The notes under the pieces were generated by a model, which was not told the DNA's origin, did not search any database, and saw only the letters and a program-made list of their open reading frames with translations. A stretch of 64,000 nt of DNA from Terrirubrum flagellatum (GTDB lineage: Bacteria; Pseudomonadota; Alphaproteobacteria; Rhizobiales; Beijerinckiaceae), in contig NZ_CP091851.1 of NCBI RefSeq assembly GCF_022059845.1, forward strand, positions 4,577,501-4,641,500, given 5' to 3'. The stretch's first letter is position 1. Each line of letters opens with the position of its first letter. A program made the position numbers and the translations under genes. Shown in pieces: positions 44,383 through 51,442 of the stretch.

Positions 44383-45276
44383 ATGAGCCGCATCAGCCCG
44401 AACGACCTGTCGGTTTTCCTCGCGATCGCGACCCATAGCAGCCTGCGCAAGGCGGCCGTGGAGTTGGGCGTGACGCCGTCCGCCCTCAGCCACGCCCTGC
44501 GGACGCTGGAGGAGAGGCTCGACATCAGGCTCATCAACCGCACGACTCGCAGCGTCGCGCTGACGGAAGCCGGCGCGCGGCTGTTTGAACGGCTCCGCCC
44601 GGCTTTCCGCGACATCGACGACGCGATCGAGGATCTGAACGTATTCCGCGGCCGGCCCGTCGGCGCCTTGCGCCTGAACGCGTCCCGGTTGGCGACGCAG
44701 CTTGTCCTGATGCCGATCGTCTCGCGTTTCGTTGAGGCCTATCCCGAAGTGAACGTCGAGCTGGTCTGCGACAATGCGCTCGTCGATGTCGTGTCAGGCG
44801 GATTCGATGCGGGCGTCCGCTTCGGCGAAACGATCGCCGCCGATATGATCGCCGTTCCCATCGGACCCAGGCATCGCTTCGCCGTCGTCGGCTCGCCCGA
44901 TTATTTCAGACGCCACGACATGCCGGCGAAACCCGAGGATCTGAAGCATCTGCCCTGCATCCGCTATCGCTTCCTCAGCGGCGTTTTCTACAACTGGGAG
45001 TTCGAGCGCGGCGGCGTCGAGATGGAAGTCGAGGTGAATGGTCCTGTTATCGTCAGCGATCAGGATCTCATGATCGCTCCGGCCTTGGCCGGCGTCGGCC
45101 TCGCCTATGTGTTCGAGGAACAGGTCAGCGACATGATCGCCGACGGCCGCCTCCTGCGCGCGCTCGGCGACTGGTGCCCGTTCTATCCCGGCTTCTTCCT
45201 CTATTATCCCAGTCGGCGACAATTGCCGGCGGCGCTCAGAGCCTTCATCGACTTCGCGCGCAAGCCTGCGCCCTGA
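44383..45276 (+). CDS. LysR-family regulator
   Basis: 297 residues. HTH in MSRISPNDLSVFLAIATHSS and RKAAVELGVTPSALSHALRT; substrate domain from VGALRLNASRLA. The N-terminal pattern is of the group that controls divergent dehydrogenases, which fits the neighbouring SDR gene. Confidence 0.88.
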   Translation: MSRISPNDLSVFLAIATHSSLRKAAVELGVTPSALSHALRTLEERLDIRLINRTTRSVALTEAGARLFERLRPAFRDIDDAIEDLNVFRGRPVGALRLNASRLATQLVLMPIVSRFVEAYPEVNVELVCDNALVDVVSGGFDAGVRFGETIAADMIAVPIGPRHRFAVVGSPDYFRRHDMPAKPEDLKHLPCIRYRFLSGVFYNWEFERGGVEMEVEVNGPVIVSDQDLMIAPALAGVGLAYVFEEQVSDMIADGRLLRALGDWCPFYPGFFLYYPSRRQLPAALRAFIDFARKPAP

Positions 45277-45301
45277 CGGACGGCCGGCGCGGACCGCGGC
45301 G

Positions 45302-45778
45302 TCAGCCCATGAGCAGCGCGATCGTAAACAGGATGGCGGAGAGGATCGACGCTGCGGCGCGGACGGAGTTCCACATCGTCCAGCGATCGAGATAGTTCAC
45401 CCACACCGCGGTCTGATCCGCTGGCGTGACGGCGGCGAGTTGGTCGTTCAGCGGCACGTTGAAGATCACGGTCGCGCCGAAGCAGCCGACAAAATAAAGC
45501 ACGCTCGCTGCGAGAATGAATTTAGCGCCGCCGCCGCCCCATCCGAAAACAGCGCCGCCGCCGAGAATGAGACAGAGCAGCGCCGTTCCCAGAAAGAAAA
45601 CCATGAAGGACGGCGTGATGACGGTGACATTGATCGCGTTCATCGCCGCGACGCCTTGCTCTGGCGCGATACGGCCGAGCGCCGCCATTACGAAGGAGGA
45701 GAAAGCATAAAACATCCCGCCGACCACGCCGCTGCCGATGGCGGCGGCGAACAGCAGGATGAAGACGATATGAGCCAT
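45302..45778 (-). CDS. DUF1772 (anthrone-oxygenase-like) membrane protein
   Basis: 158 residues with four predicted membrane helices (about 5-30, 50-75, 83-105 and 136-157). GGMFYAFSSFVMAALGRI and FNVPLNDQLA are DUF1772 features. Function in bacteria is unknown. It converges with the LysR gene and diverges from none. Confidence 0.8.
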   Translation of the reverse strand: MAHIVFILLFAAAIGSGVVGGMFYAFSSFVMAALGRIAPEQGVAAMNAINVTVITPSFMVFFLGTALLCLILGGGAVFGWGGGGAKFILAASVLYFVGCFGATVIFNVPLNDQLAAVTPADQTAVWVNYLDRWTMWNSVRAAASILSAILFTIALLMG

Positions 45779-45870
45779 GATGCGCGATCCCGTGACGAGA
45801 GCGCGCTTATTGTCGGAACGGATGTGATCTCAGGTCAATCGCGACGACAATGGCGAATGATCCTGACCGC

Positions 45871-46344
45871 CTATGGTTGTCGCGCGGCGCCGTCGCAATA
45901 GAAGATGCTCTGTTCGCAAAATTTTTCTCTGCCCTTGCCTGCGGTCGCCCTGCACACGGCCATCGCTTCGTCCTGGGCGCTCGCCTTGTCGACGCCGATG
46001 GACCAGCCGAAACCCGGCGTGCCGTCTTTCCTGTCGAGAGCGACCGCCGCGCATTGATCCTTGAAGTGGGCGACAAGCCGACACAGCGCCTTGGTTGAGG
46101 CCGGCGCGCTCTTGTTGCTGCGACATTGCTCCAGTGCGGATTGGGCGGCCGTGACGGTGTCGGCGTAGTTGCTCGCGACCCCGATCGCGACGCCAGCCGT
46201 GGCGATATTGGCCGGTCGGCCCAGCGCGATCGCACCGTCGGCGAATGCGGGCGTTACAGCGAGTTGAACGGCGAATGCCGCTCCGAAAACGTGACAAGAG
46301 ATTTTCGCTGCGATTGTGGTGATCGCAGAAATCCGGCGCTTCAT
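45871..46344 (-). CDS. DUF4189 exported protein
   Basis: 157 residues. A signal peptide (about 1-35, ending in AFA) precedes a DUF4189 domain: AIALGRPANIATAGVAIGVA, SNYADTVTAAQSALEQCRSN and CAAVALDRKDGTPGFGWSIG with four or more Cys. The domain is found in small periplasmic proteins of unknown role, often as repeats; here there is one. Confidence 0.78.
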   Translation of the reverse strand: MKRRISAITTIAAKISCHVFGAAFAVQLAVTPAFADGAIALGRPANIATAGVAIGVASNYADTVTAAQSALEQCRSNKSAPASTKALCRLVAHFKDQCAAVALDRKDGTPGFGWSIGVDKASAQDEAMAVCRATAGKGREKFCEQSIFYCDGAARQP

Positions 46345-46414
46345 GCTTTCCTCCCCCCCATGGCCCGCCTCATGACAGAGCGTTCAGGCGGCGCCGTCAA
46401 TGACATGCTTGCGT

Positions 46415-46530
46415 GTCGTGGATCGGGAGGCCGGGCGGCAATGAGAATCACGGCCGGCGCGTTCAACAAAGATGCGGTGACGTCTCTAAAAATGCGTGGA
46501 GTGACGGCGCGAGCTTCAACCTCCAGATAA
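46415..46530 (+). pseudogene. Internally deleted vapBC paralogue
   Basis: The bases around 46430-46441 match the end of vapB (AGRQ stop against AGRR stop) with the same stop/start overlap, here ATGA instead of GTGA. From ATG 46441 the frame reads MRITAG, then AFNKDAVTSLKMRGVTARAS to TAA at 46530. The intact VapC at 47488 begins MKITAD and ends FDKDAVKLLKARGVAARAPS. So the first five or six and last twenty-two residues are kept and about 105 are missing, joined in frame. The ORF is 29 codons. Confidence 0.7.
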
Positions 46531-46586
46531 GAGCTGACTGGCGTAGTGGAATAAGTCGTCCCCTGAGCGGACCGGAGTGAATTCTC

Positions 46587-47138
46587 ATGTCGGCTGCAAA
46601 CAATCTGGTCCGCGATTTCGTCTCGCGCAGAATGATCGCAACCGCTCTCATCCTGCTCGCGGCGGCCGCGATCGCCACATCAGTCGCCGCGGACGAACTG
46701 AAATGGGTCACGTACCAGAGCCCCACCGGGTTCTACAGCGTCGAGCATCCCGGCGACTGGAGGCTCGAGAGAGACGAAAATATCCTCAACATCATTCCTG
46801 GCGACAAACGCGGAGCTGTGACCATTTCGGCTTACGTCAGCAAATCGGGGAAGCCGTCGCGAGCTCGCGTCGAGCAGCTCATCTCCAGCGTCTTCCGCAC
46901 CCAGCGGCCGACCTCGCCCTTGCTCGCCGTCACCGGCTCCGGTTGGGAGGGCCTGAAGCAGACATTCATCGACGAGTCGATAACCCCGCATGTCGAGTTG
47001 CAGGTGATCGTGGCGACAAGCGCCGATGGAATGGTGATCATCACATCGAATGAGGCCTCGCCGCGGATAGCAGAGAGGATCCCGGTCTATACGCGCATCC
47101 TGCGGTCTCTGACGCTTTCGACGCCCAGACTCCGGTAG
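46587..47138 (+). CDS. Exported hypothetical protein, PsbP/DcrB-like fold
   Basis: 183 residues. A signal peptide or anchor at about 15-35 (MIATALILLAAAAIATSVAA) precedes YQSPTGFYSVEHPGDWRLER and ITISAYVSKS-like strands, ending in IPVYTRILRSLTLS, a pattern shared with PsbP/DcrB/DUF1795 proteins. No function is known. ATG 46587 or ATG 46632 could be the start. Confidence 0.65.
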   Translation: MSAANNLVRDFVSRRMIATALILLAAAAIATSVAADELKWVTYQSPTGFYSVEHPGDWRLERDENILNIIPGDKRGAVTISAYVSKSGKPSRARVEQLISSVFRTQRPTSPLLAVTGSGWEGLKQTFIDESITPHVELQVIVATSADGMVIITSNEASPRIAERIPVYTRILRSLTLSTPRLR

Positions 47139-47189
47139 GGCTACGGCGGGACGCCGACCCTGACCCGGATTTTCGGTCCGGCGCATCTT

Positions 47190-47218
47190 GAAAGTAAGGA
47201 TATTTCGCCTTACCTTTC
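47190..47218. promoter_or_regulatory. Inverted repeat before vapB
   Basis: GAAAGTAAGG (47190-47199) and CCTTACCTTTC (47208-47218) pair with one extra base on the right. It ends 21 bases before vapB, where AbrB-type antitoxins bind to repress their own operon. Confidence 0.5.
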
Positions 47219-47239
47219 ATCCGTAACCGGAGGCGTTTC

Positions 47240-47491
47240 ATGGGCGCGCTCACCGTCACAGCAAAAGGGCAGATCACGTTGCGCCGGGACCTTCTCAGGC
47301 ATCTCGGCGTGCAGCCCGGCGAAAAAGTCGTCATCGACAAGCTTCCAGACGGCCGCGTCGAGATGAAGGCCGCGCCGCCCGCTGGCGATATTTCGGATGT
47401 CTTCAACCTGCTGAAGCGCAAGGGAGCCCCTTCGCTCTCGATCGATGAGATCGGCGAAATCGCCGCACAAGGCTGGGCCGGACGGCGGTGA
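47240..47491 (+). CDS. vapB: AbrB/SpoVT-type antitoxin (VapB)
   Basis: 83 residues. The swapped-hairpin DNA-binding domain is GALTVTAKGQITLRRDLLRH then LGVQPGEKVVIDKLPDGRVE; the rest (GDISDVFNLLKRKGAPSLSI) neutralises the toxin. Stop overlaps the vapC start. This is the intact relative of the remnant at 46415. Confidence 0.9.
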   Translation: MGALTVTAKGQITLRRDLLRHLGVQPGEKVVIDKLPDGRVEMKAAPPAGDISDVFNLLKRKGAPSLSIDEIGEIAAQGWAGRR

Positions 47492-47892
47492 AAATCACGG
47501 CGGACATGAATCTCCTTGTCCGAGCCCTTGCAGGCGATCACCCGACCCAAAGCAGGATCGCGCAAGCCGAACTCGGGAAAGCCGAGCTTGTCGCGCTCAC
47601 CTTGCCGACGCTCTGCGAACTCGTCCGGGTTCTGTCGCGCGGCTATCGAATTCCCGTTCCGGAAATTTCGGAAGCGATCCGCCGCCTGATCAATGCAGGC
47701 AACGTCGCAACGGATCGGCCCGCCGCGGAAGCCGGACTTGCGCTCATGGAGGCAGGCGGCGATTTCGCCGACGGCGTCATCGCCTATTCCGGAAGCTTCC
47801 TCGGCGCCGAATGCTTAGTCTCATTCGACAAGGATGCGGTGAAACTTCTGAAAGCGCGAGGCGTAGCGGCGCGAGCGCCTTCAGCAGCGTAG
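47488..47892 (+). CDS. vapC: VapC-type PIN-domain toxin
   Basis: 134 residues. Acidic residues for Mg2+ are in ITADMNLLVRAL (Asp6), TLPTLCELVRVL (Glu), DFADGVIAYSG (Asp) and VSFDKDAVKLL (Asp). Expected to be an RNase that stops growth when free of VapB. GTG 47488 overlaps the antitoxin stop. Immediately followed by repeat copy 5. Confidence 0.92.
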   Translation: MKITADMNLLVRALAGDHPTQSRIAQAELGKAELVALTLPTLCELVRVLSRGYRIPVPEISEAIRRLINAGNVATDRPAAEAGLALMEAGGDFADGVIAYSGSFLGAECLVSFDKDAVKLLKARGVAARAPSAA

Positions 47893-47899
47893 CGGCGAC

Positions 47900-48041
47900 T
47901 AGAGCATGGCGCGAAAAAGTGGAAACCGGTTTTTCCGCGACGAACGTGAGCGTTCGCGCTGCAAAAGCCATGCTCTAGACTTTTGGAATCGATCACGTTC
48001 CCGCATTTTGATTGGTTCAATCAAAATGCGGCGTGATCTAG
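47900..48041 (+). repeat. RIME-like two-hairpin repeat, copy 5
   Basis: Full-length copy almost the same as copy 3, with AGTGGAAACCGG in place of AGTGGATACCGG and a G in the hairpin B loop (TTGATTGGTTCAATCAA). It begins eight bases after the vapC stop and marks the left border of the AT-richer island. Confidence 0.9.
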
Positions 48042-48379
48042 GCGCCGGTTCGTTTTCGAGATGACGCTTTGGGTATTCGGATATGGCGCGCCGGAGGAGA
48101 TGAAACTGGGCACCGCTATGTAATTGTCACGTATATTAATTTCTAAGATCGTATTTAGAGCATAGCCCGCTTTGCGCATTTTAGACGGCGCTATTTGTAG
48201 CGCCCGTCGCAATCTCTCGCGGCGCTATAGTTAGTGGTTCAAACTCGACATCTGGTGCGCTTTCTTGCGGAGGCGGCAAACACGCCATCGAGTCATTCGG
48301 TCATTGCTCCCCGCTGCTTATTTCTCAAATCCAGGCGATTGCACGCGGTAGCAGCGGCCGGCTATGTCGAAAGGTCAGT
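48042..48379. other. AT-rich gap at the start of the island
   Basis: About 340 bp without a credible gene. It contains AT-rich runs (ATGTAATTGTCACGTATATT) and small hairpins such as GGCGCTATTTGTAGCGCC. TGGCGCGCC at 48084-48092 also occurs at 49827-49835, the 3' end of tRNA-Arg, in the same orientation. Confidence 0.4.
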
Positions 48380-49192
48380 TCAGTAAGTTATCGTCAGGCC
48401 ACCGATATTCAACGTAACCGAAGTAGGATCCACGGGATTGATAGGGACAGCCGGTACAATCTGCGTAATGGTGCAACCGCGGTATATGACTGTGAAGGCT
48501 ACCTGCAATGCGGTGTCCAGACACTGGACGGTAATATCCCGTTGTCCGCCTGCCTGCTTCCACGCACGAAAATCCGCTGCCGCAGTTTCCGCCATGGTGA
48601 TGACGACAGGAGCGATGACGCCTGAGCTGTATGTTAACGGTCCCAGCTTCGAGACAAAAATGTTCGTGGATGATCCGCTCAACGCAACTTTGAAGCAGAA
48701 GGAAGGTAAGGAGTCTCTGCGGCCCCTATAAGCGGGGGTCACGGTGCTCCTGCTCGTCCGGCCAAACACTCTCTGCCGTAATTGGGATTTCCTTGCGTTC
48801 GCTCGGCTTAAAGGGCCGATTGTGCTCGCACCAGGGGGAGGAAGCGGCACCTCGCGCAGGTTAGTGACCTGCAGTGTTAGGGTAAGAGTCAAAAGTTCGG
48901 ACCGCGACGTATCGAGCGCTGATATCTCGGCTTTCTGAATGAACGAACTATCCCATGCGTCGCAGTAGATCGGGCGAAAATTCGTATCCAGAGTAATGAG
49001 ATTGCCTGACATTATGCGGCGCTGACCTTGCATCTCGTCGAACGCCCAGTCGCTAAGAAATTCGCCAACCACAAGGCCTTGTCCAAACATAATCGAAGTT
49101 TCTGTCGGAACTGCTACAGACGCCAGGAATCCCGCCGTCTGCCCGTTCAGGGTCAATTTCCAAGCAAAATCCGGAAAGGAATCGGTTCTCAT
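48380..49192 (-). CDS. Two-domain tail-tube-like (gp19-like) protein
   Basis: 270 residues read as two similar beta-rich domains. The first (about 5-110) has DFAWKLTLNGQTAGFLASVA, WAFDEMQGQRRIMSGNLITL and TLTLTLQVTNL. The second (about 165-270) has SFCFKVALSGSSTNIFVSKL, AAADFRAWKQAGGQRDITVQ, CLD and SVTLNIGGLTITY. This is the order of gp19/tail-tube domains of phage tails and contractile injection systems. No sheath, baseplate or phage gene is nearby. Base composition is lower in GC than the surroundings. ATG 49192 has GGAG upstream; TTG 49210 is an alternative. Function is unknown. Confidence 0.6.
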   Translation of the reverse strand: MRTDSFPDFAWKLTLNGQTAGFLASVAVPTETSIMFGQGLVVGEFLSDWAFDEMQGQRRIMSGNLITLDTNFRPIYCDAWDSSFIQKAEISALDTSRSELLTLTLTLQVTNLREVPLPPPGASTIGPLSRANARKSQLRQRVFGRTSRSTVTPAYRGRRDSLPSFCFKVALSGSSTNIFVSKLGPLTYSSGVIAPVVITMAETAAADFRAWKQAGGQRDITVQCLDTALQVAFTVIYRGCTITQIVPAVPINPVDPTSVTLNIGGLTITY

Positions 49193-49318
49193 ACACGTGC
49201 TCTCCGTCAAGCAATTATTGACGAATGCGACTGGTCCCGAAAAAAGCCGGCAACTCGCACCGACTCGATCTCGACAGCTATAAGCGCGCGGATACTGCGC
49301 ATTTAGCCAAAATTACTT

Positions 49319-49588
49319 GTGAGAACGCTTTCAAGCAACGCGGTCCATAAAGAACGGAGAGAAAGTCCTCCGCGCGAAGTCCATACGCGTTCGCTCATGG
49401 CGGCGGCTCGAAGGAGAGGATGGCAAGTGATCGACACTTTGATTGCTGCGATTGACGCCGGCGAGCTTGATACCCTGCTCGGCAACATGAGCCGATCATC
49501 AACGGCGGTCATGAAGGCGAAGCGAGCGGCCTGGGAATATGGAGTGGGATCAGCCTATTGCAGCCCCACTGCCCCCTTTTGTCGCTGA
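49319..49588 (+). CDS. Doubtful short hypothetical ORF
   Basis: Up to 89 residues; the part from ATG 49397 (MAAARRRGWQVIDTLIAAID, AGELDTLLGNMSRSSTAVMK) looks protein-like, but the end runs through the SEC-C remnant on the other strand. No family recognised. It may be a remnant in the island. Confidence 0.25.
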   Translation: MRTLSSNAVHKERRESPPREVHTRSLMAAARRRGWQVIDTLIAAIDAGELDTLLGNMSRSSTAVMKAKRAAWEYGVGSAYCSPTAPFCR

Positions 49589-49787
49589 ACTTCTTGCCTG
49601 AGCCGCAGGGGCACGGCTCGTTACGGCCCGCCTTCGCCAGTTCGCGCGGCTCAGAGCTCTGGTCGATCGGCCTTCGAGCATCATCGGATGCAGTGCTTTC
49701 GAGGAACGTCGGCTGTCGAGAGCGATCCCCGGCCACGGAACGGCGGCTTCGGGTCGAAGCAGACGCAGGCGCCCCGTTTTGTTCCAA
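49509..49787 (-). pseudogene. SEC-C motif fragment
   Basis: The frame contains KAGRNEPCPCGSGKKF, the first half of a SEC-C zinc motif found at the C-termini of SecA and many other proteins, but the closing KKCCG/KHCHG part is replaced by SDKRGQWGCNRL. The upstream residues have no recognisable domain. It is best read as the broken end of a lost gene near tRNA-Arg. Confidence 0.35.
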
Positions 49788-49826
49788 TGCTTGGAAAAAT
49801 CGTGCGCCAAATCAGTGTGCTGCGAG

Positions 49827-49903
49827 TGGCGCGCCCGAAAGGATTCGAACCTCTGACCCCCAGATTCGTAGTCTGGTGCTCTATCCAGCTGAGCTACGGG
49901 CGC
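49827..49903 (-). tRNA. tRNA-Arg (ACG)
   Basis: 77 bases with encoded CCA. Acceptor GCGCCCG/CGGGCGC, anticodon stem CCAGA/TCTGG with loop CTACGAA (anticodon ACG), T arm with TTCGAAT. The AT-rich island lies directly beyond its 3' end. Confidence 0.96.
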
Positions 49904-50140
49904 CTGCGCATCGCGTGCGGACGGCCTGATAGCGACTCGCCCCCCGGCTGACAACCCCGCCCGGGCGAGCTTTCGGCGCCGTCGGGGAAGCCGCTCGGGC
50001 GCGCGTCGGGCCGCCGGGGGCCGCGAGAGGCGGAAGAAGCCGGGCGATCCGCCCCGGAACCGCCTTAACGGTCGGCGATTGAACGGAAGCGCGCTATCCT
50101 TGCGCAGGAGGGCCCGCCCATCGCTTCGCTCGGCCTTGCC

Positions 50141-51442
50141 ATGCGCCGTCACGGCTTCCTCATCGCGGCCCTGCTGCTGCTCGTGGGCGTCGGCGCTCTC
50201 GCGGCCTCCTGGCTGACGAAGCCGCAGACCCTGCGGGTGGCCGTCGGCCCGCTCCATTCCGAGGATGTCAGACTGGTCGCGGGACTGGTGCAGGCGGCCC
50301 AGCGCGAGAAGGGCGGCTTGAGGCTCAAGCTGGTGCTGGCCGACGATCCAAAGAAGGCCGCCGCCCTCCTCGATGACGGCAAGGTCGACCTCGCCGTGGC
50401 GCGCAGCGATGTCGCCGTGCCCGAGCATGGGCTGACAGCCGTCGTGCTGCGCCGGGCCGTCGTGGTGCTTCTCGTCCGCGCCGACCGCGGCCTGACGCGG
50501 ATCGCCGACCTCAAGGGCAAAACGATCGGCGCGCCGAAGGCCGCGCCCGAAAATCTCAAGCTCTTGCGGACGATCCTCGCGCAATACGAACTGCCGGAGG
50601 AGTCGATCCGGATCGATCCGATCGAGGGAGACGCCGCGGCCGCCCTGCGCGACGGCCGCGTCGATGCGATCTATCTCGTGGGATCGACGCTCAGCCGGCC
50701 GCTGACCGATGCGATCGCGACGATTGCGCGCGGCGCCGGCGACGCCGGCGTCGCCATCCTGCCGATCCGCGAAGCGGCTGCGATCGCGGCGCGCAATCCC
50801 GCGCTTGAATCGACCGATCTTGTCGCCGGCGCGTTCGGCGGCGAGCCGCCGCGACCTGCGGACATGACTCCCACCGTCTCGATCACGCATCGTCTCATGG
50901 CGAGCCGCGATCTCAACAACGACACGGTCGGCGATCTCACACGCTTCGTACTCGACGCGCGTCTTGCGCTGGCGAGCGAGCTGCCGCTGGCGCAGGGCAT
51001 CGAGGCGCCTTCTACCGAGAAGAACGCGGCGCTCGGCGCCCATCCCGGCGCTGCGGCTTACATCGATGGCGAGCAGGAAAGCTTCTTCGATAAATACAGC
51101 GACTGGTTCTATCTCGTCGTCATGGTGATGTCGGTCGTCGGCTCCGGCGCGGCTGCGGTGATCGGCCGTGTGAATTCGCGCAAGCGTAACGACGCGATGG
51201 CGGGGCTGACGCGCCTGCTCGCGATCCTGCATGAAGCGCGCGCGGCGGATGATGATGCGGCGCTGGCGAAACTCGAACAGGAAGCCGACGTGATTCTCGT
51301 CGACACGCTGGCGCGCGCCGCGCAGGGCGATCTCGATGAAGCCGGCCTCTCAGCCTATCGGCTTGCGATGGATCAGACGGCGCGCGGCATCGCCGAGCGA
51401 AGGCTGCTCATCGCGCGCGACGAAGCGATCGCCGCGCAATAA
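50141..51442 (+). CDS. TAXI-family TRAP transporter substrate-binding protein
   Basis: 433 residues. An N-terminal membrane segment (about 5-22) precedes a periplasmic TAXI domain (about 26-290; LRVAVGPLHSEDVRLVAGLV, DLKGKTIGAPKAAPENLKLL, VDAIYLVGSTLSRPLTDAIA). Near residue 320 there is a membrane helix (WFYLVVMVMSVVGSGAAAVI), then a cytoplasmic helical tail of about 95 residues. The tail is unusual for a binding protein and may link binding to something inside the cell. No TRAP permease gene is adjacent. Confidence 0.82.
   Translation: MRRHGFLIAALLLLVGVGALAASWLTKPQTLRVAVGPLHSEDVRLVAGLVQAAQREKGGLRLKLVLADDPKKAAALLDDGKVDLAVARSDVAVPEHGLTAVVLRRAVVVLLVRADRGLTRIADLKGKTIGAPKAAPENLKLLRTILAQYELPEESIRIDPIEGDAAAALRDGRVDAIYLVGSTLSRPLTDAIATIARGAGDAGVAILPIREAAAIAARNPALESTDLVAGAFGGEPPRPADMTPTVSITHRLMASRDLNNDTVGDLTRFVLDARLALASELPLAQGIEAPSTEKNAALGAHPGAAAYIDGEQESFFDKYSDWFYLVVMVMSVVGSGAAAVIGRVNSRKRNDAMAGLTRLLAILHEARAADDDAALAKLEQEADVILVDTLARAAQGDLDEAGLSAYRLAMDQTARGIAERRLLIARDEAIAAQ

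Noticed and set aside
49550-51232. 560-residue open frame on the minus strand
   Set aside because: Opposite the TAXI gene and across tRNA-Arg; no recognisable motif.
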